From the NCBI RefSeq assembly GCF_013112485.1, contig NZ_JABFHG010000002.1, positions 124,001 to 188,000 on the forward strand: a DNA stretch of 64,000 bases. Reading direction: 5' to 3'. The notes below the pieces were generated by a model. That model made no database searches and was not told where the DNA came from. It worked only from the letters and a program-made list of their open reading frames with translations. This document shows positions 35,681 to 43,845 of this stretch, piece by piece. How positions within the stretch are numbered: the first letter of the stretch is position 1; each line of letters starts with the position of its first letter. The translations under genes and the position numbers were made by a program. The DNA is from Roseicella sp. DB1501 (lineage in GTDB: Bacteria > Pseudomonadota > Alphaproteobacteria > Acetobacterales > Acetobacteraceae).

Positions 35681-36868
35681 ATGGGCGCGACGCCGAAGCC
35701 CGCCCGGCCGCGGGGCCGCCACTTCTTCGCCAATCCGGGCCCGACCAACATCCCGGACAGCGTGCTGCTCGCCACCGCGCATCATACGGTCGACTTCAAC
35801 GACCCGTCCTTCGCCGAGGTCTACTGGGCTTGCGTCGCGGGGCTGAAGCGGGTGCTGCGCACCAGCCAGCACCTCTTCCTCTATACCGGCTCCGGCCATG
35901 CCGCCTGGGAGGCGAGCCTGGTCAACCTGCTCTCGCCCGGCGATGCGATCCTGATCCTGGAGAGCGGGCATTTCTCGCAATCCTGGGGCCGCATGGCGCA
36001 GGAATTCGGCCTCGAGCTGCGAACCGTCCCGGCGGACTGGCGCCGCGGCGTGGAGATGGAGGCGGTGCGCGCCGCGCTCGCCGCCGATACGGCGCATGCC
36101 ATCAAGGCGGTCGGCGTGGTCCATAACGAGACCTCGACCGGGCTGACCACGCCGGTCGCCGAGGTGCGGGCGGCGCTGGACGCGACCGGGCATCCGGCGC
36201 TGCTGCTGGCCGACACCATCTCCTCCCTCGGCAGCCTCGATTTCCGCATGGACGAATGGGGCGTCGATGCCGCGGTGGGCGGCAGCCAGAAGGGATTGAT
36301 GCTGCCGACCGGCCTCAGCTTCACCGGCGTCTCGGAGAAGGCGATGCGGGCGCATGCGGAGTCCCGCCTGCCGAAGCACTATTTCCGCTGGAGCGCCATG
36401 TTGCAGCGGCCGCTGAAGAGCTTCCTCGGCACCGTGCCGACCAGCCTTTTCTACGGGCTGCAGGAATCGCTGCGGCTGATCGAGGAGGAGGGGCTGGACG
36501 CCGTCCTCGCCCGGCACGCCCGCCTCGCCGGCGCGGTGCGGGCGGCGGTGCAGCGCTGGTCGGGGAATGACGGGCCGCAGCTCTTCTGCCTCGACCCGGC
36601 GCGGTATTCCGACAGCGTCACCGCGGTGCTGATGCCGGAGGGCGGCGATGCTGACGCGCTGCGGCGGGTGGCGATGCAGCGCTTCAACCTCTCGCTCGGC
36701 GGCGGGCTCGGGCCGCTCGGCGGCCGGGTCTTCCGCATCGGCCATCTCGGCGACCTGAACGAGCCGATGATCCTCGGCACGCTGGCGACCGTCGAGCTGG
36801 CGATGCGGGTGAGCGGCGTGCCGCATCGCGCCGGCGGGGTCGAGGCGGCGCTGGAGACGCTGGGCTGA
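35681..36868 (+). CDS. Class V aminotransferase (serine/alanine-glyoxylate type)
   Basis: This 395-residue PLP enzyme has the alanine-glyoxylate/serine-glyoxylate aminotransferase profile: FFANPGPTNIPDSVL, LYTGSGHAAWEASLVNLLSPGD, LLLADTISSLGSLDF and the PLP lysine in GSQKGLMLPTGLSF. It likely transfers an amino group to glyoxylate. Start ATG 35681 is 2 bp after the preceding stop. It may work with the metallo-hydrolase and CMD-like protein in one catabolic route. Confidence 0.9.
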   Translation: MGATPKPARPRGRHFFANPGPTNIPDSVLLATAHHTVDFNDPSFAEVYWACVAGLKRVLRTSQHLFLYTGSGHAAWEASLVNLLSPGDAILILESGHFSQSWGRMAQEFGLELRTVPADWRRGVEMEAVRAALAADTAHAIKAVGVVHNETSTGLTTPVAEVRAALDATGHPALLLADTISSLGSLDFRMDEWGVDAAVGGSQKGLMLPTGLSFTGVSEKAMRAHAESRLPKHYFRWSAMLQRPLKSFLGTVPTSLFYGLQESLRLIEEEGLDAVLARHARLAGAVRAAVQRWSGNDGPQLFCLDPARYSDSVTAVLMPEGGDADALRRVAMQRFNLSLGGGLGPLGGRVFRIGHLGDLNEPMILGTLATVELAMRVSGVPHRAGGVEAALETLG

Positions 36869-36905
36869 GCTCGGCGGGGCGGCCGCCGGGCCGCCCCCTA
36901 TTCCC

Positions 36906-38006
36906 CTATCCCTTCAGCACATGGTCCTTCAGCACCTCGGGCCTGAAGGCGAGGCCGTGGCCGGGGCGTTCCGGGGCGATGGCGTGGCCGGCCTCGAAGC
37001 GCGGCGGCTCGACCCAGAGATCGTCCAGCAGCCCCATCTGCTCGATCCAGGCGCCGTTCGGGATGCTGGCCAGCAGATGCACGTTCAGCTCGGGGAAGAG
37101 ATGCGGCGCCATGCTCATTCCCCAGGTCTCGGCGACCGTCGCGATCTTCCGCAGCTCGGTCAGGCCGCCGCGCATCGGGTCCGGCTGCAGGATCGGCAGG
37201 CGGGGATTCTCCAGCACCGGCTTCAGGTCGGCGCGACCGAAATGCGTCTCGCCGCCCACCACCCGCGTGGTCAGCGCCTCGGCGCAGCGGAGATAGCCGG
37301 CGAAGTCGTCGGCGGTCACCGGCTCCTCGATCCAGTAGGGGTCGTAGTCCTGGAAGGCGCGGCCGGCGATGATCGCCTGGTCGGCATGCCAGCCCATGTT
37401 GATGTCGATCATGATCTCGACATCCGGCCCGACCGTGTCCCGCACCAGCCGCAGGTTGCGCACGTCCTGGCGCCAATCACCGATATGCGCCGCCTGCATC
37501 TTGATCGCCCGGTAGCCCTGGTCGGCGTAGTGCTTCGCTTTGGCCGCCATCCCTTCGCCCAGCGCGCCGCGGAAGCAGCCGCTGCCATAGGCCGGGATGC
37601 GGCTGCGCACATGGCCCCAGAGCCGGTGCAGCGGCAGGCCGGCCGCCTTGCCCAGCACGTCCCAGAGCGCGATGTCGATCGCCGACTGCGCCATCATGGT
37701 CACGCCGCCGCGGCCGCCGGTCAGCGTCGCCCGCCAGAGATCCTGCCAGATGCCCTCCACCTCCGTGGCGTCGCGGCCGAGGAGGCGCGGCGCCATCGCC
37801 TCGGCGAGGCAGGCGCCGATGGTGCGCTGCAAGGGCAGGTTCAGCAGGTGCAGATAGCCCATGCCGGTGAGGCCGGAGCCGGTGACGACCTCCACCACCA
37901 CCAGGTCGCGCATCGGGCCGAGCGCATGGCCGGCGAGCCAGGGGTCCGCCGCCCAGGGCAATTGCAGCAGGGTGGTGCGAAGCTCGCGGATGGTCAGGTC
38001 GGTCAT
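36906..38006 (-). CDS. Enolase-superfamily enzyme (mandelate racemase/muconate-lactonizing type)
   Basis: This 366-residue protein has the capping N-domain and TIM barrel of the family. Metal ligands appear as Asp in IMIDINMGW, Glu in WIEEPVTADD and Glu in VVGGETHFGRADL. A late His in MSMAPHLFPELN would be the base of an MR-type Lys/His pair. The usual KxK is KMQ here (AIKMQAAH), so the second lysine is replaced. A dehydratase or racemase of a sugar acid or hydroxy acid is likely. GAGGAGG lies upstream. Its start overlaps the stop of the MFS transporter gene by 4 bp. Confidence 0.88.
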   Translation of the reverse strand: MTDLTIRELRTTLLQLPWAADPWLAGHALGPMRDLVVVEVVTGSGLTGMGYLHLLNLPLQRTIGACLAEAMAPRLLGRDATEVEGIWQDLWRATLTGGRGGVTMMAQSAIDIALWDVLGKAAGLPLHRLWGHVRSRIPAYGSGCFRGALGEGMAAKAKHYADQGYRAIKMQAAHIGDWRQDVRNLRLVRDTVGPDVEIMIDINMGWHADQAIIAGRAFQDYDPYWIEEPVTADDFAGYLRCAEALTTRVVGGETHFGRADLKPVLENPRLPILQPDPMRGGLTELRKIATVAETWGMSMAPHLFPELNVHLLASIPNGAWIEQMGLLDDLWVEPPRFEAGHAIAPERPGHGLAFRPEVLKDHVLKG

Positions 38007-39253
38007 GCGGGGGGCTCCTCCTCGCGCGCCAGGATGGCACGCCAGAGCGGCAGGGTCAGGGCCAGCACCAGCAGCCCGGCGATGCCGGTGACGGCGCAGG
38101 CGGTGGTCGCCCCGAAGCTGTCCGCCAGCAGGCCGAGGCCGAGGAAACCGATTGGGCCGAGGCCGATGCAGACCGAGAGCAGGCCGAGCACCCGCATCCG
38201 CACCTCCGGCGGCGCCAGCAGGTAGACCAGCGTCGCCTGCATGATGCTGAAGCCCGACTGGCCGAAGCCGACCAGGAACAGCGCCCCACCGGCGGCGACG
38301 GCGCCGGGCGCGAGCGCGAAGCCCGAGACCATGGCGAGGTAGAGGGCGAGGCCGCCGACATAGAGCCGGGCATACCAGGCCGGCCGGGCGAACCAGGCCA
38401 TCAGCAGCGCGCCGAGGAAGGCGCCGACGCCGTCCATGCTGGCGAGCAAGCCGGTCGCCTCGGCGCCGAGGGCGAAGCGGTCCTGCGCCACCACGGGGAC
38501 GAGGCTGGTGAAGGGCCAGCCGAAGACGTTGAACAGCACCGTCACCAGCAGCGTGCCGCGCAGCCGCGGCGAGCGCCGCACCGCCGCCAGCCCCTCCCCC
38601 ATCCGCGCCAGCACCCCCTCCCCGGTCGCCGGGGCCGGGGCGGCGCGGTAGCGCAGCAGCAGGGTGGCGATCAGGGCGCCGCCATAGAGCAGGACCGAAG
38701 TAACGAAGGTGCCCTCGATGCCGACCGCGGCGAAGAGCAGGCCGGAGACGGTCGGCCCCATCATGCGGCTGGCATTGTTGCTGCCGACATCGAAGGACAT
38801 CGCCTCGCCCATGCGGGCGGGGCCGACCACCTGGCCGATCATCATCCGCCGCACCGGGTTGTCGGCCGCCCAGGCGACGCCGTTGATGAAGCTCGCCACC
38901 GCGAGGTGCCAGACGGCGAGCGCCCCGGCGAGGCTCAGCAGGGCGAGGGCGAGGGAGGTGGCGAGGCTGGCGAGCACGATCGCCAGCAGCGCGGTGCGCG
39001 GCTGCACCCGCTCGGCCAGCACGCCGAGCGGGGCGCCGAACAGCCCCATGGGCAGGATGCGCAGCATGCCCATCATGGCGACGAGGAAGGCGGAGCCGGT
39101 GGCCTGCCAGATGAAGAGGGAGACCGCCAGCATCTCCAGCCAGCGCACCAGGAAGACGACCAGCCCGACCGTCCAGAGGCAGCGGAAATCGCCGATGGCG
39201 AATGGGCGCGGCGGCGCCACCGCGGCCGGCGCGGCACTGATCGTTCCCTCCAT
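38003..39253 (-). CDS. MFS transporter
   Basis: This 416-residue protein has about twelve membrane helices and the loop pattern of the bacterial drug/solute MFS groups (GAPLGVLAERVQPRTALLAI after helix 2, DNPVRRMMIGQVVGP, FGQSGFSIMQATLVYL). It imports or exports a small solute. It is coupled to the enolase-superfamily enzyme (ATGA overlap), which suggests uptake of that enzyme's substrate. Divergent from the CoA transferase gene with 69 bp between starts. Confidence 0.85.
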   Translation of the reverse strand: MEGTISAAPAAVAPPRPFAIGDFRCLWTVGLVVFLVRWLEMLAVSLFIWQATGSAFLVAMMGMLRILPMGLFGAPLGVLAERVQPRTALLAIVLASLATSLALALLSLAGALAVWHLAVASFINGVAWAADNPVRRMMIGQVVGPARMGEAMSFDVGSNNASRMMGPTVSGLLFAAVGIEGTFVTSVLLYGGALIATLLLRYRAAPAPATGEGVLARMGEGLAAVRRSPRLRGTLLVTVLFNVFGWPFTSLVPVVAQDRFALGAEATGLLASMDGVGAFLGALLMAWFARPAWYARLYVGGLALYLAMVSGFALAPGAVAAGGALFLVGFGQSGFSIMQATLVYLLAPPEVRMRVLGLLSVCIGLGPIGFLGLGLLADSFGATTACAVTGIAGLLVLALTLPLWRAILAREEEPPA

Positions 39254-39322
39254 GCGCCCATGGTGCCGCCGATTGGCGCCCGCCGCCAAGCCCGGCATAG
39301 TCCATGTCAAAGCATTGCAGGG

Positions 39323-40519
39323 ATGACGTCCATGCGGCCCTTCGAAGGCATCCGGATCATCGACATCACGCATGTGCTGGCCGGGCCCTTCGCGGCCTAT
39401 CAGCTCGCCCTGCTCGGCGCCGATGTCATCAAGGTCGAGCCGCCGGAGGAGCCGGACCAGAGCCGCGACAGCGGCCCCGACCTGGCGCTGAACCGCGCGG
39501 GGATGGGCAGCTACTTCCTCACCCAGGCCGCCAACAAGCGCGCGATCACGCTCGACCTGAAGCAGGAGCCGGCGCGCGCGGTGCTGCGCAAGCTGGTCGC
39601 CGGCGCCGACGTGCTGGTGGAGAATTTCCGCCCCGGCGCCTTCGAGGCCCTGGGGCTGGGATCGGAGGCGCTGATGGCGATCAACCCGCGCCTCATCTAC
39701 TGCTCCATCTCCGCCTTCGGGCAATCCGGCCCGCGCGGCAACCAGACCGCCTATGACCATGTGATCCAGGCGAGTTCCGGCATCATGGCGGCGACCGGCA
39801 CGCCGGAGGTGAACCCGATCAAGTTCGGCGCCCCGGCGATCGACTACGCGACCGGCACCATGGGCGCCTTCGCCCTCTCGGCGGCGCTGTTCCAGCGGGA
39901 GCGGACCGGGCGCGGCCAGCGCATCGACCTCGCCATGCTCGATGTCGCGATGATGATGCAGGCCTCGCATGTCACCGCCTGGCTCGCCTCCGGCAAACCG
40001 GCGCGGCCGAACGGCAACAAGCACGCCCATGCCACGAACAGCGCCTATGCCACGAAGGACGGGATGGTGATGCTGGGCGCCAGCAACCTGCGGCAGCAGC
40101 GGCGCCTCTGGGCGGCGCTCGGCCGGCCGGAGATGGCGAAGGAGAGCAACGAGGCCCGCCTCGCCGACCGCGACCGGGAGGAGGCGGTGCTGGCCAGGAT
40201 CATGCTTACGCGCACCGCCGATGAGTGGGAGGCCTATCTGCAGGCGCGCCACGTGCCGGCGGCGCGGGTGCGGCGGATGGAGGAGGCGCTGGCCGACCCG
40301 CATCTCGAGAGCCGCGGCTTGCTGCACCGCTTCCCCGAGGGCGCGCCCGGCGTGCCGCAACCCTTCGGCGTGCCGGTCGCCGCCTTCACCCTGGCGCATG
40401 GCGGGCCGCGGGTGGACAGCCCGCCGCCGCGCCTCGGCGCCGATACCGAGGCGGTGCTGGGCGAGCTCGGCTACGGCGCGGCGGAGATCGCGGCGCTGCG
40501 GGCGAGCGGCGCGATCTAG
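39323..40519 (+). CDS. Family III (CaiB/BaiF) CoA transferase
   Basis: This 398-residue enzyme has the family III pattern: FEGIRIIDITHVLAGPFAAYQLALLGADVIKVEPP, then GPDLALNRAGMG, and DVLVENFRPGAFEALGLG, with catalytic Asp in GPD. It moves CoA between carboxylic acids. ATG 39323 has a weak purine-rich site; ATG 39332 is an alternative. A racemase-like gene follows 2 bp after its stop, forming an operon. Confidence 0.9.
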   Translation: MTSMRPFEGIRIIDITHVLAGPFAAYQLALLGADVIKVEPPEEPDQSRDSGPDLALNRAGMGSYFLTQAANKRAITLDLKQEPARAVLRKLVAGADVLVENFRPGAFEALGLGSEALMAINPRLIYCSISAFGQSGPRGNQTAYDHVIQASSGIMAATGTPEVNPIKFGAPAIDYATGTMGAFALSAALFQRERTGRGQRIDLAMLDVAMMMQASHVTAWLASGKPARPNGNKHAHATNSAYATKDGMVMLGASNLRQQRRLWAALGRPEMAKESNEARLADRDREEAVLARIMLTRTADEWEAYLQARHVPAARVRRMEEALADPHLESRGLLHRFPEGAPGVPQPFGVPVAAFTLAHGGPRVDSPPPRLGADTEAVLGELGYGAAEIAALRASGAI

Positions 40520-40521
40520 CC

Positions 40522-41385
40522 ATGCCGGACCCGGCGCGGCGGCCCCGCTTCCTGCTGGTGCAGGCCTTCAGCCTGCCGCCCGGCTCGCCCAACCAGTTCC
40601 GCGCCGCAGAGGGCGGGAAGGAGGCGCAGCTCATGAACCACGCGGCGCTGGCGCCGCTGCTCGCCGATCTCGACTGGGAGCTGCATCCCGGCCCCCTCGC
40701 CCCGCATGGCGACTGGCCGGTGGAGACGCGCGAGGAGTTCGCCATCGCCGGCGTCGCCCGGCTGCCGATCGTGCGCGAGGCCTGCGCCGGCGGCGGCTAC
40801 GATGCCATCGTCCTGCTCGGCGGCGGCGATCCCGGCTACATGGAGGCGCGGGAGATCGGCCGGCGCCACCGCATCCCGGTCACAGCCAATGCGCATGCCC
40901 AGATGCACCTGGCGATGACGCTCGGCAACCGCTTCTCGATCATCGACATCGCCGAGACGCACAATGCCCGCATGGCCGAGCTGGTGGTGCAATACCGCAT
41001 GACGCACGGCCTCGCCTCGATCCGCAACATCGACGTCCCGCTGCCGCGGCCGGCGCATCGCGACCGGCCGACGCTGCGCGGCGAGGCGGAGCGGCATGCC
41101 GCGGGCGAGCCGAGCCCGATGCTGGAGGCGGCGGTCGCGGCCGCCCTCGCGGCGCTGGAGGAGGATGGCGCCGAGGTGCTGCTGCTCGGCTGCTCGGCCG
41201 CCTTCTGGCTGCAGGCGCCGCTGCAGCGGCGCCTCGCCGCGCTCGGCTGGGACGTGCCGGTGCTGGAGGGCTATCGCTGCGCCATCGAGCTGGCGCGGGT
41301 CTTCGTGCGGCTCGGCCTCGATGCCAGCGGCATCACCTTCCCCGGCGACCCGCCGCGGCACCGGCGGCGGCGGCGCCTCGCCTGA
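40522..41385 (+). CDS. Asp/Glu/hydantoin racemase-like protein
   Basis: This 287-residue protein has the two-lobe racemase layout: FLLVQAFSLPPGSPN at the start, GYDAIVLLGGGDPGY, and a C-terminal LLLGCSAAFWLQAPLQ with a conserved Cys. The first catalytic Cys of classic racemases, expected near ITVTANAHAQMHLA, is missing, so the enzyme may use a one-base mechanism or serve another reaction such as maleate isomerase-like chemistry. It forms a two-gene operon with the CoA transferase. Confidence 0.65.
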   Translation: MPDPARRPRFLLVQAFSLPPGSPNQFRAAEGGKEAQLMNHAALAPLLADLDWELHPGPLAPHGDWPVETREEFAIAGVARLPIVREACAGGGYDAIVLLGGGDPGYMEAREIGRRHRIPVTANAHAQMHLAMTLGNRFSIIDIAETHNARMAELVVQYRMTHGLASIRNIDVPLPRPAHRDRPTLRGEAERHAAGEPSPMLEAAVAAALAALEEDGAEVLLLGCSAAFWLQAPLQRRLAALGWDVPVLEGYRCAIELARVFVRLGLDASGITFPGDPPRHRRRRRLA

Positions 41386-41412
41386 GGTGCCGCGCCCAAG
41401 GCCAGGCCGCCG

Positions 41413-42024
41413 TCACGCCGCCGCCGAGGGCCTCGCCTGCATGCGGTCGAAATGCGCCGCCACGGATTTGAGCGCCGGGTCGGGCGGCTGGCCAACCTTC
41501 TTGCCGAAATCGAGGAAGCAGAACAGCAGGATATCGGCCAGCGTCAGCCGCTCGCCGCAGATGAAGCGGCGCCCCTCGATCAGCCTGTCGAGCCAGGCGA
41601 GCTTCTCCTGCGCCAGAAGCTTCAGATCCTCGGCCGCCTGCGGGATGCAGCGGATGCGGCTCTGGAACATCTTCAGCCCGTCGCTGTAGCGGAAGCCGTT
41701 GCCCATGGGTTCGAGGATGTTGAGGTCGATCCGCCGCACCCACATGCGCGTCTCGGCGCGCTGCTCCGGCGTCGCGCCGATCAGGCTGGTGCCCGGCGCC
41801 GTCTCGTCGAGATATTCGCAGATGGCGGTGACCTCGGCCAGCACCGTGCCGTCATCCAGCTCGAGGCAGGGAAGCTGGCCGGACGGGTTCTTCGCCAGAT
41901 AGGGGCCGCGGCGGTTCTCGCCGCCGAGCAGGTCGACGGTGGTGCGCGGGATCTCGATGCCGCGCTCGGCCATGAACATCCGCACCACGCGCGGATTGGG
42001 GCCGATGGAATCATAGAGATGCAT
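41413..42024 (-). CDS. Glutathione S-transferase family protein
   Basis: This 203-residue GST has the N-terminal thioredoxin-like domain (LYDSIGPNPRVVRMFMAERG, KNPSGQLPCLELDDG, LAEVTAICEYLDE) and a helical C-domain with GERLTLADILLFCF. The Ser in DSIGPNP is the candidate active-site residue. GGGAGGA sits before ATG 42024. The NIPSNAP gene starts divergently at 42200. Confidence 0.9.
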   Translation of the reverse strand: MHLYDSIGPNPRVVRMFMAERGIEIPRTTVDLLGGENRRGPYLAKNPSGQLPCLELDDGTVLAEVTAICEYLDETAPGTSLIGATPEQRAETRMWVRRIDLNILEPMGNGFRYSDGLKMFQSRIRCIPQAAEDLKLLAQEKLAWLDRLIEGRRFICGERLTLADILLFCFLDFGKKVGQPPDPALKSVAAHFDRMQARPSAAA

Positions 42025-42199
42025 GTTGGCGTCCTCCCGGCCCGGCAGGCGATGCGGCGCGCTGCCGGCCTGGCGGAGCCTACCGGCGCGCCGCCTGGCT
42101 GGCGAGCATCCCCCGCGGCGCCCGAGGGAGGACCCCGACAGGCCTTCCCGCTGCGCCGATCCGCTGTAGCATCGCCCCTCCCCACGGGAGGAACACGGG

Positions 42200-42526
42200 A
42201 TGATCCACGAGCTCCGCATCTATCACTGCCTGCCCAACCGGCTGCCGGCGCTGCTGAAGCGCTTCGACACGGTGACGCTGAAGCTCTGGGAGCGCTTCGG
42301 CATCCGCCAGGCCGGCTTCTGGACCACGCTGGTCGGCCCCTCGAACCACGCCCTCTACTACCTGCTGGAATGGCAGAGCCTGGCGGAGCGCGAGGAGAAG
42401 TGGAACCGCTTCGCCGTGGATCCGGAATGGGTCGCTGCCCGCGCGGCTTCGGAAGCGGACGGGCCGATCCTGGAGAGGGTCGAGAACATGTTCCTGCAGC
42501 CCACCAGCTTCTCCTCGGTGAAGTAG
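42200..42526 (+). CDS. NIPSNAP-family protein
   Basis: This 108-residue dimeric alpha-beta barrel-type protein (MIHELRIYHCLPNRLPALLKRF, WTTLVGPSNHALYYLLEWQSLAEREEKWNRF) belongs to the NIPSNAP family. The function in bacteria is unknown and may be a small-molecule binding or enzyme fold. GGGAGGAACACG precedes the ATG. The ureohydrolase gene starts 4 bp downstream. Confidence 0.88.
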   Translation: MIHELRIYHCLPNRLPALLKRFDTVTLKLWERFGIRQAGFWTTLVGPSNHALYYLLEWQSLAEREEKWNRFAVDPEWVAARAASEADGPILERVENMFLQPTSFSSVK

Positions 42527-42530
42527 GGCC

Positions 42531-43424
42531 ATGGCCGGCACCCCGACCTTCGCCACGCCGCCGGGCTTCCTCGGCATCACGCGGCAGGACCGGGGGGCCG
42601 GCTTCTGCATCGCCGGCATCCCGCTCGATATCGGCACCACCAACCGCAGCGGCACGCGCGACGGGCCGGCCGCCATCCGCCGCGCCAGTCGCATGCTGGT
42701 CGATGGCATGCATCCGGCGCACTGGACCGATCCGCGCAGCCTCGACATCGCCGATGCCGGCGACTTCGCCATCGCCCTCGGCGACATCCCGGCGAGCCTG
42801 GCGCTGATCGAGCGCCAGGCGGCGGAGTGCGCGCATCTGGTCGCCCTCGGCGGCGAGCATCTCGTCACCCTGCCGCTGCTGCGGGCGCTGTCCCGCCGCC
42901 TCGGCGCGCCGCTCGGCCTGCTGCACATGGATGCGCATGTCGATACCTGGGAGACGAATTTCGGCCAGAGCCTCGCCCATGGCTCGGTCTTCTTCCACGC
43001 CATCCGCGAGGGGCTGGTCGATCCGCGGCGGATGATCCAGATCGGCATCCGCTCACCGGTGGACCGCGAGACCTGGGACTGGACGCTCGGCCAGGGCGTC
43101 ACGGTGGTGACGGCGCAGGAGGCGCAGGAGGCGACGCCCGCCGCGCTCGCCGCCCGGGTGCGCGCGGTGCTCGGCACGGCGCCCTGCTACCTCTCCTTCG
43201 ACATCGACGCCCTCGACCCCGCCTTCGCCCCGGGCACCGGCACGCCGGAGGTGGGCGGCCTCGCCTCCTGGCAGGCGCAGGGCATCCTGCGCCGGCTGGG
43301 CGGCCTCGCCTGGGCCGGGATGGACCTGGTCGAGGTGTCGCCGCCGCATGACCAGGCGGAGATCACGGCGCTGGCAGGCGCCACCATGGTCTGGGAATAT
43401 TTATCCCTGCTGGCCGCGGCCTGA
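42531..43424 (+). CDS. speB: Agmatinase-like ureohydrolase
   Basis: This 297-residue arginase-family enzyme keeps all Mn ligands: GGEHLVTL, DAHVDTW and SFDIDALDPAFAPGTGTPE. It probably hydrolyses agmatine to putrescine and urea, which fits the decarboxylase and homospermidine synthase that follow. Guanidinobutyrase or a related activity is possible because no arginine decarboxylase gene is in the window. A 421-bp leader separates it from the ornithine decarboxylase gene. Confidence 0.85.
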   Translation: MAGTPTFATPPGFLGITRQDRGAGFCIAGIPLDIGTTNRSGTRDGPAAIRRASRMLVDGMHPAHWTDPRSLDIADAGDFAIALGDIPASLALIERQAAECAHLVALGGEHLVTLPLLRALSRRLGAPLGLLHMDAHVDTWETNFGQSLAHGSVFFHAIREGLVDPRRMIQIGIRSPVDRETWDWTLGQGVTVVTAQEAQEATPAALAARVRAVLGTAPCYLSFDIDALDPAFAPGTGTPEVGGLASWQAQGILRRLGGLAWAGMDLVEVSPPHDQAEITALAGATMVWEYLSLLAAA

Positions 43425-43845
43425 CCGGGCAATTTCCGGCGACACGGGTCGCGCTCCGGCGTCTCTGCCGGCAGCGCATGGCTGGTCCTGAAAAAAGGCC
43501 TGGAATTTCGCGGCCAGAGACCCTATTTCTCCGGCCGTGCCCGGTTCGCGCCGGGCGCTGACGCCATCGCACGTGCCGCGAGCCCGGCCGGGATCCTTCG
43601 ACCCACGGGCACAGCAACGACGGGACGCGTCCTTTTCGCCCATGCCGGGGCGGCGGGCCTGCCCGCCGCGCCGGGGTCGTGAGGGATTGTCTATGTCGCT
43701 CGAACGGTTCGACGCGATGCGAAAACCCCACCGCATCGCCTGATCGCCGCGCCGGCCGCCGCATCCGCGGCCCGGCCCGCCCGCCTCCACCACCCGACCA
43801 GTTTGGCGCGCCCGCCGCGCGCCGCGATGCCGTGAGGATTTTGCC
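43425..43845 (+). promoter_or_regulatory. Long structured leader of the ornithine decarboxylase gene (speF-RNA candidate)
   Basis: This 421-bp region has no conserved protein gene but shows strong stems, such as GCGGCGGGC-CT-GCCCGCCGC (43650-43669) and GCGATGCG-N10-CGCATCGC (43714-43739), and a small ORF. Alphaproteobacteria are known to carry a long cis-regulatory speF RNA directly upstream of ornithine decarboxylase; size and position match that. I infer, but cannot prove, that it is this element. Its 3' end carries the decarboxylase ribosome site GAGGA. Confidence 0.4.
43693..43743 (+). CDS. Candidate 16-residue leader peptide upstream of ornithine decarboxylase
   Basis: ATG 43693 has GAGGGA six bases upstream. 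The ORF encodes MSLERFDAMRKPHRIA and stops at TGA 43741. Its last ten codons overlap a perfect 8-bp stem (43714-43721 with 43732-43739), as in translation-sensing leaders where ribosome position controls folding. It lies about 100 bp before the decarboxylase start. Conservation could not be tested. Confidence 0.4.
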   Translation: MSLERFDAMRKPHRIA

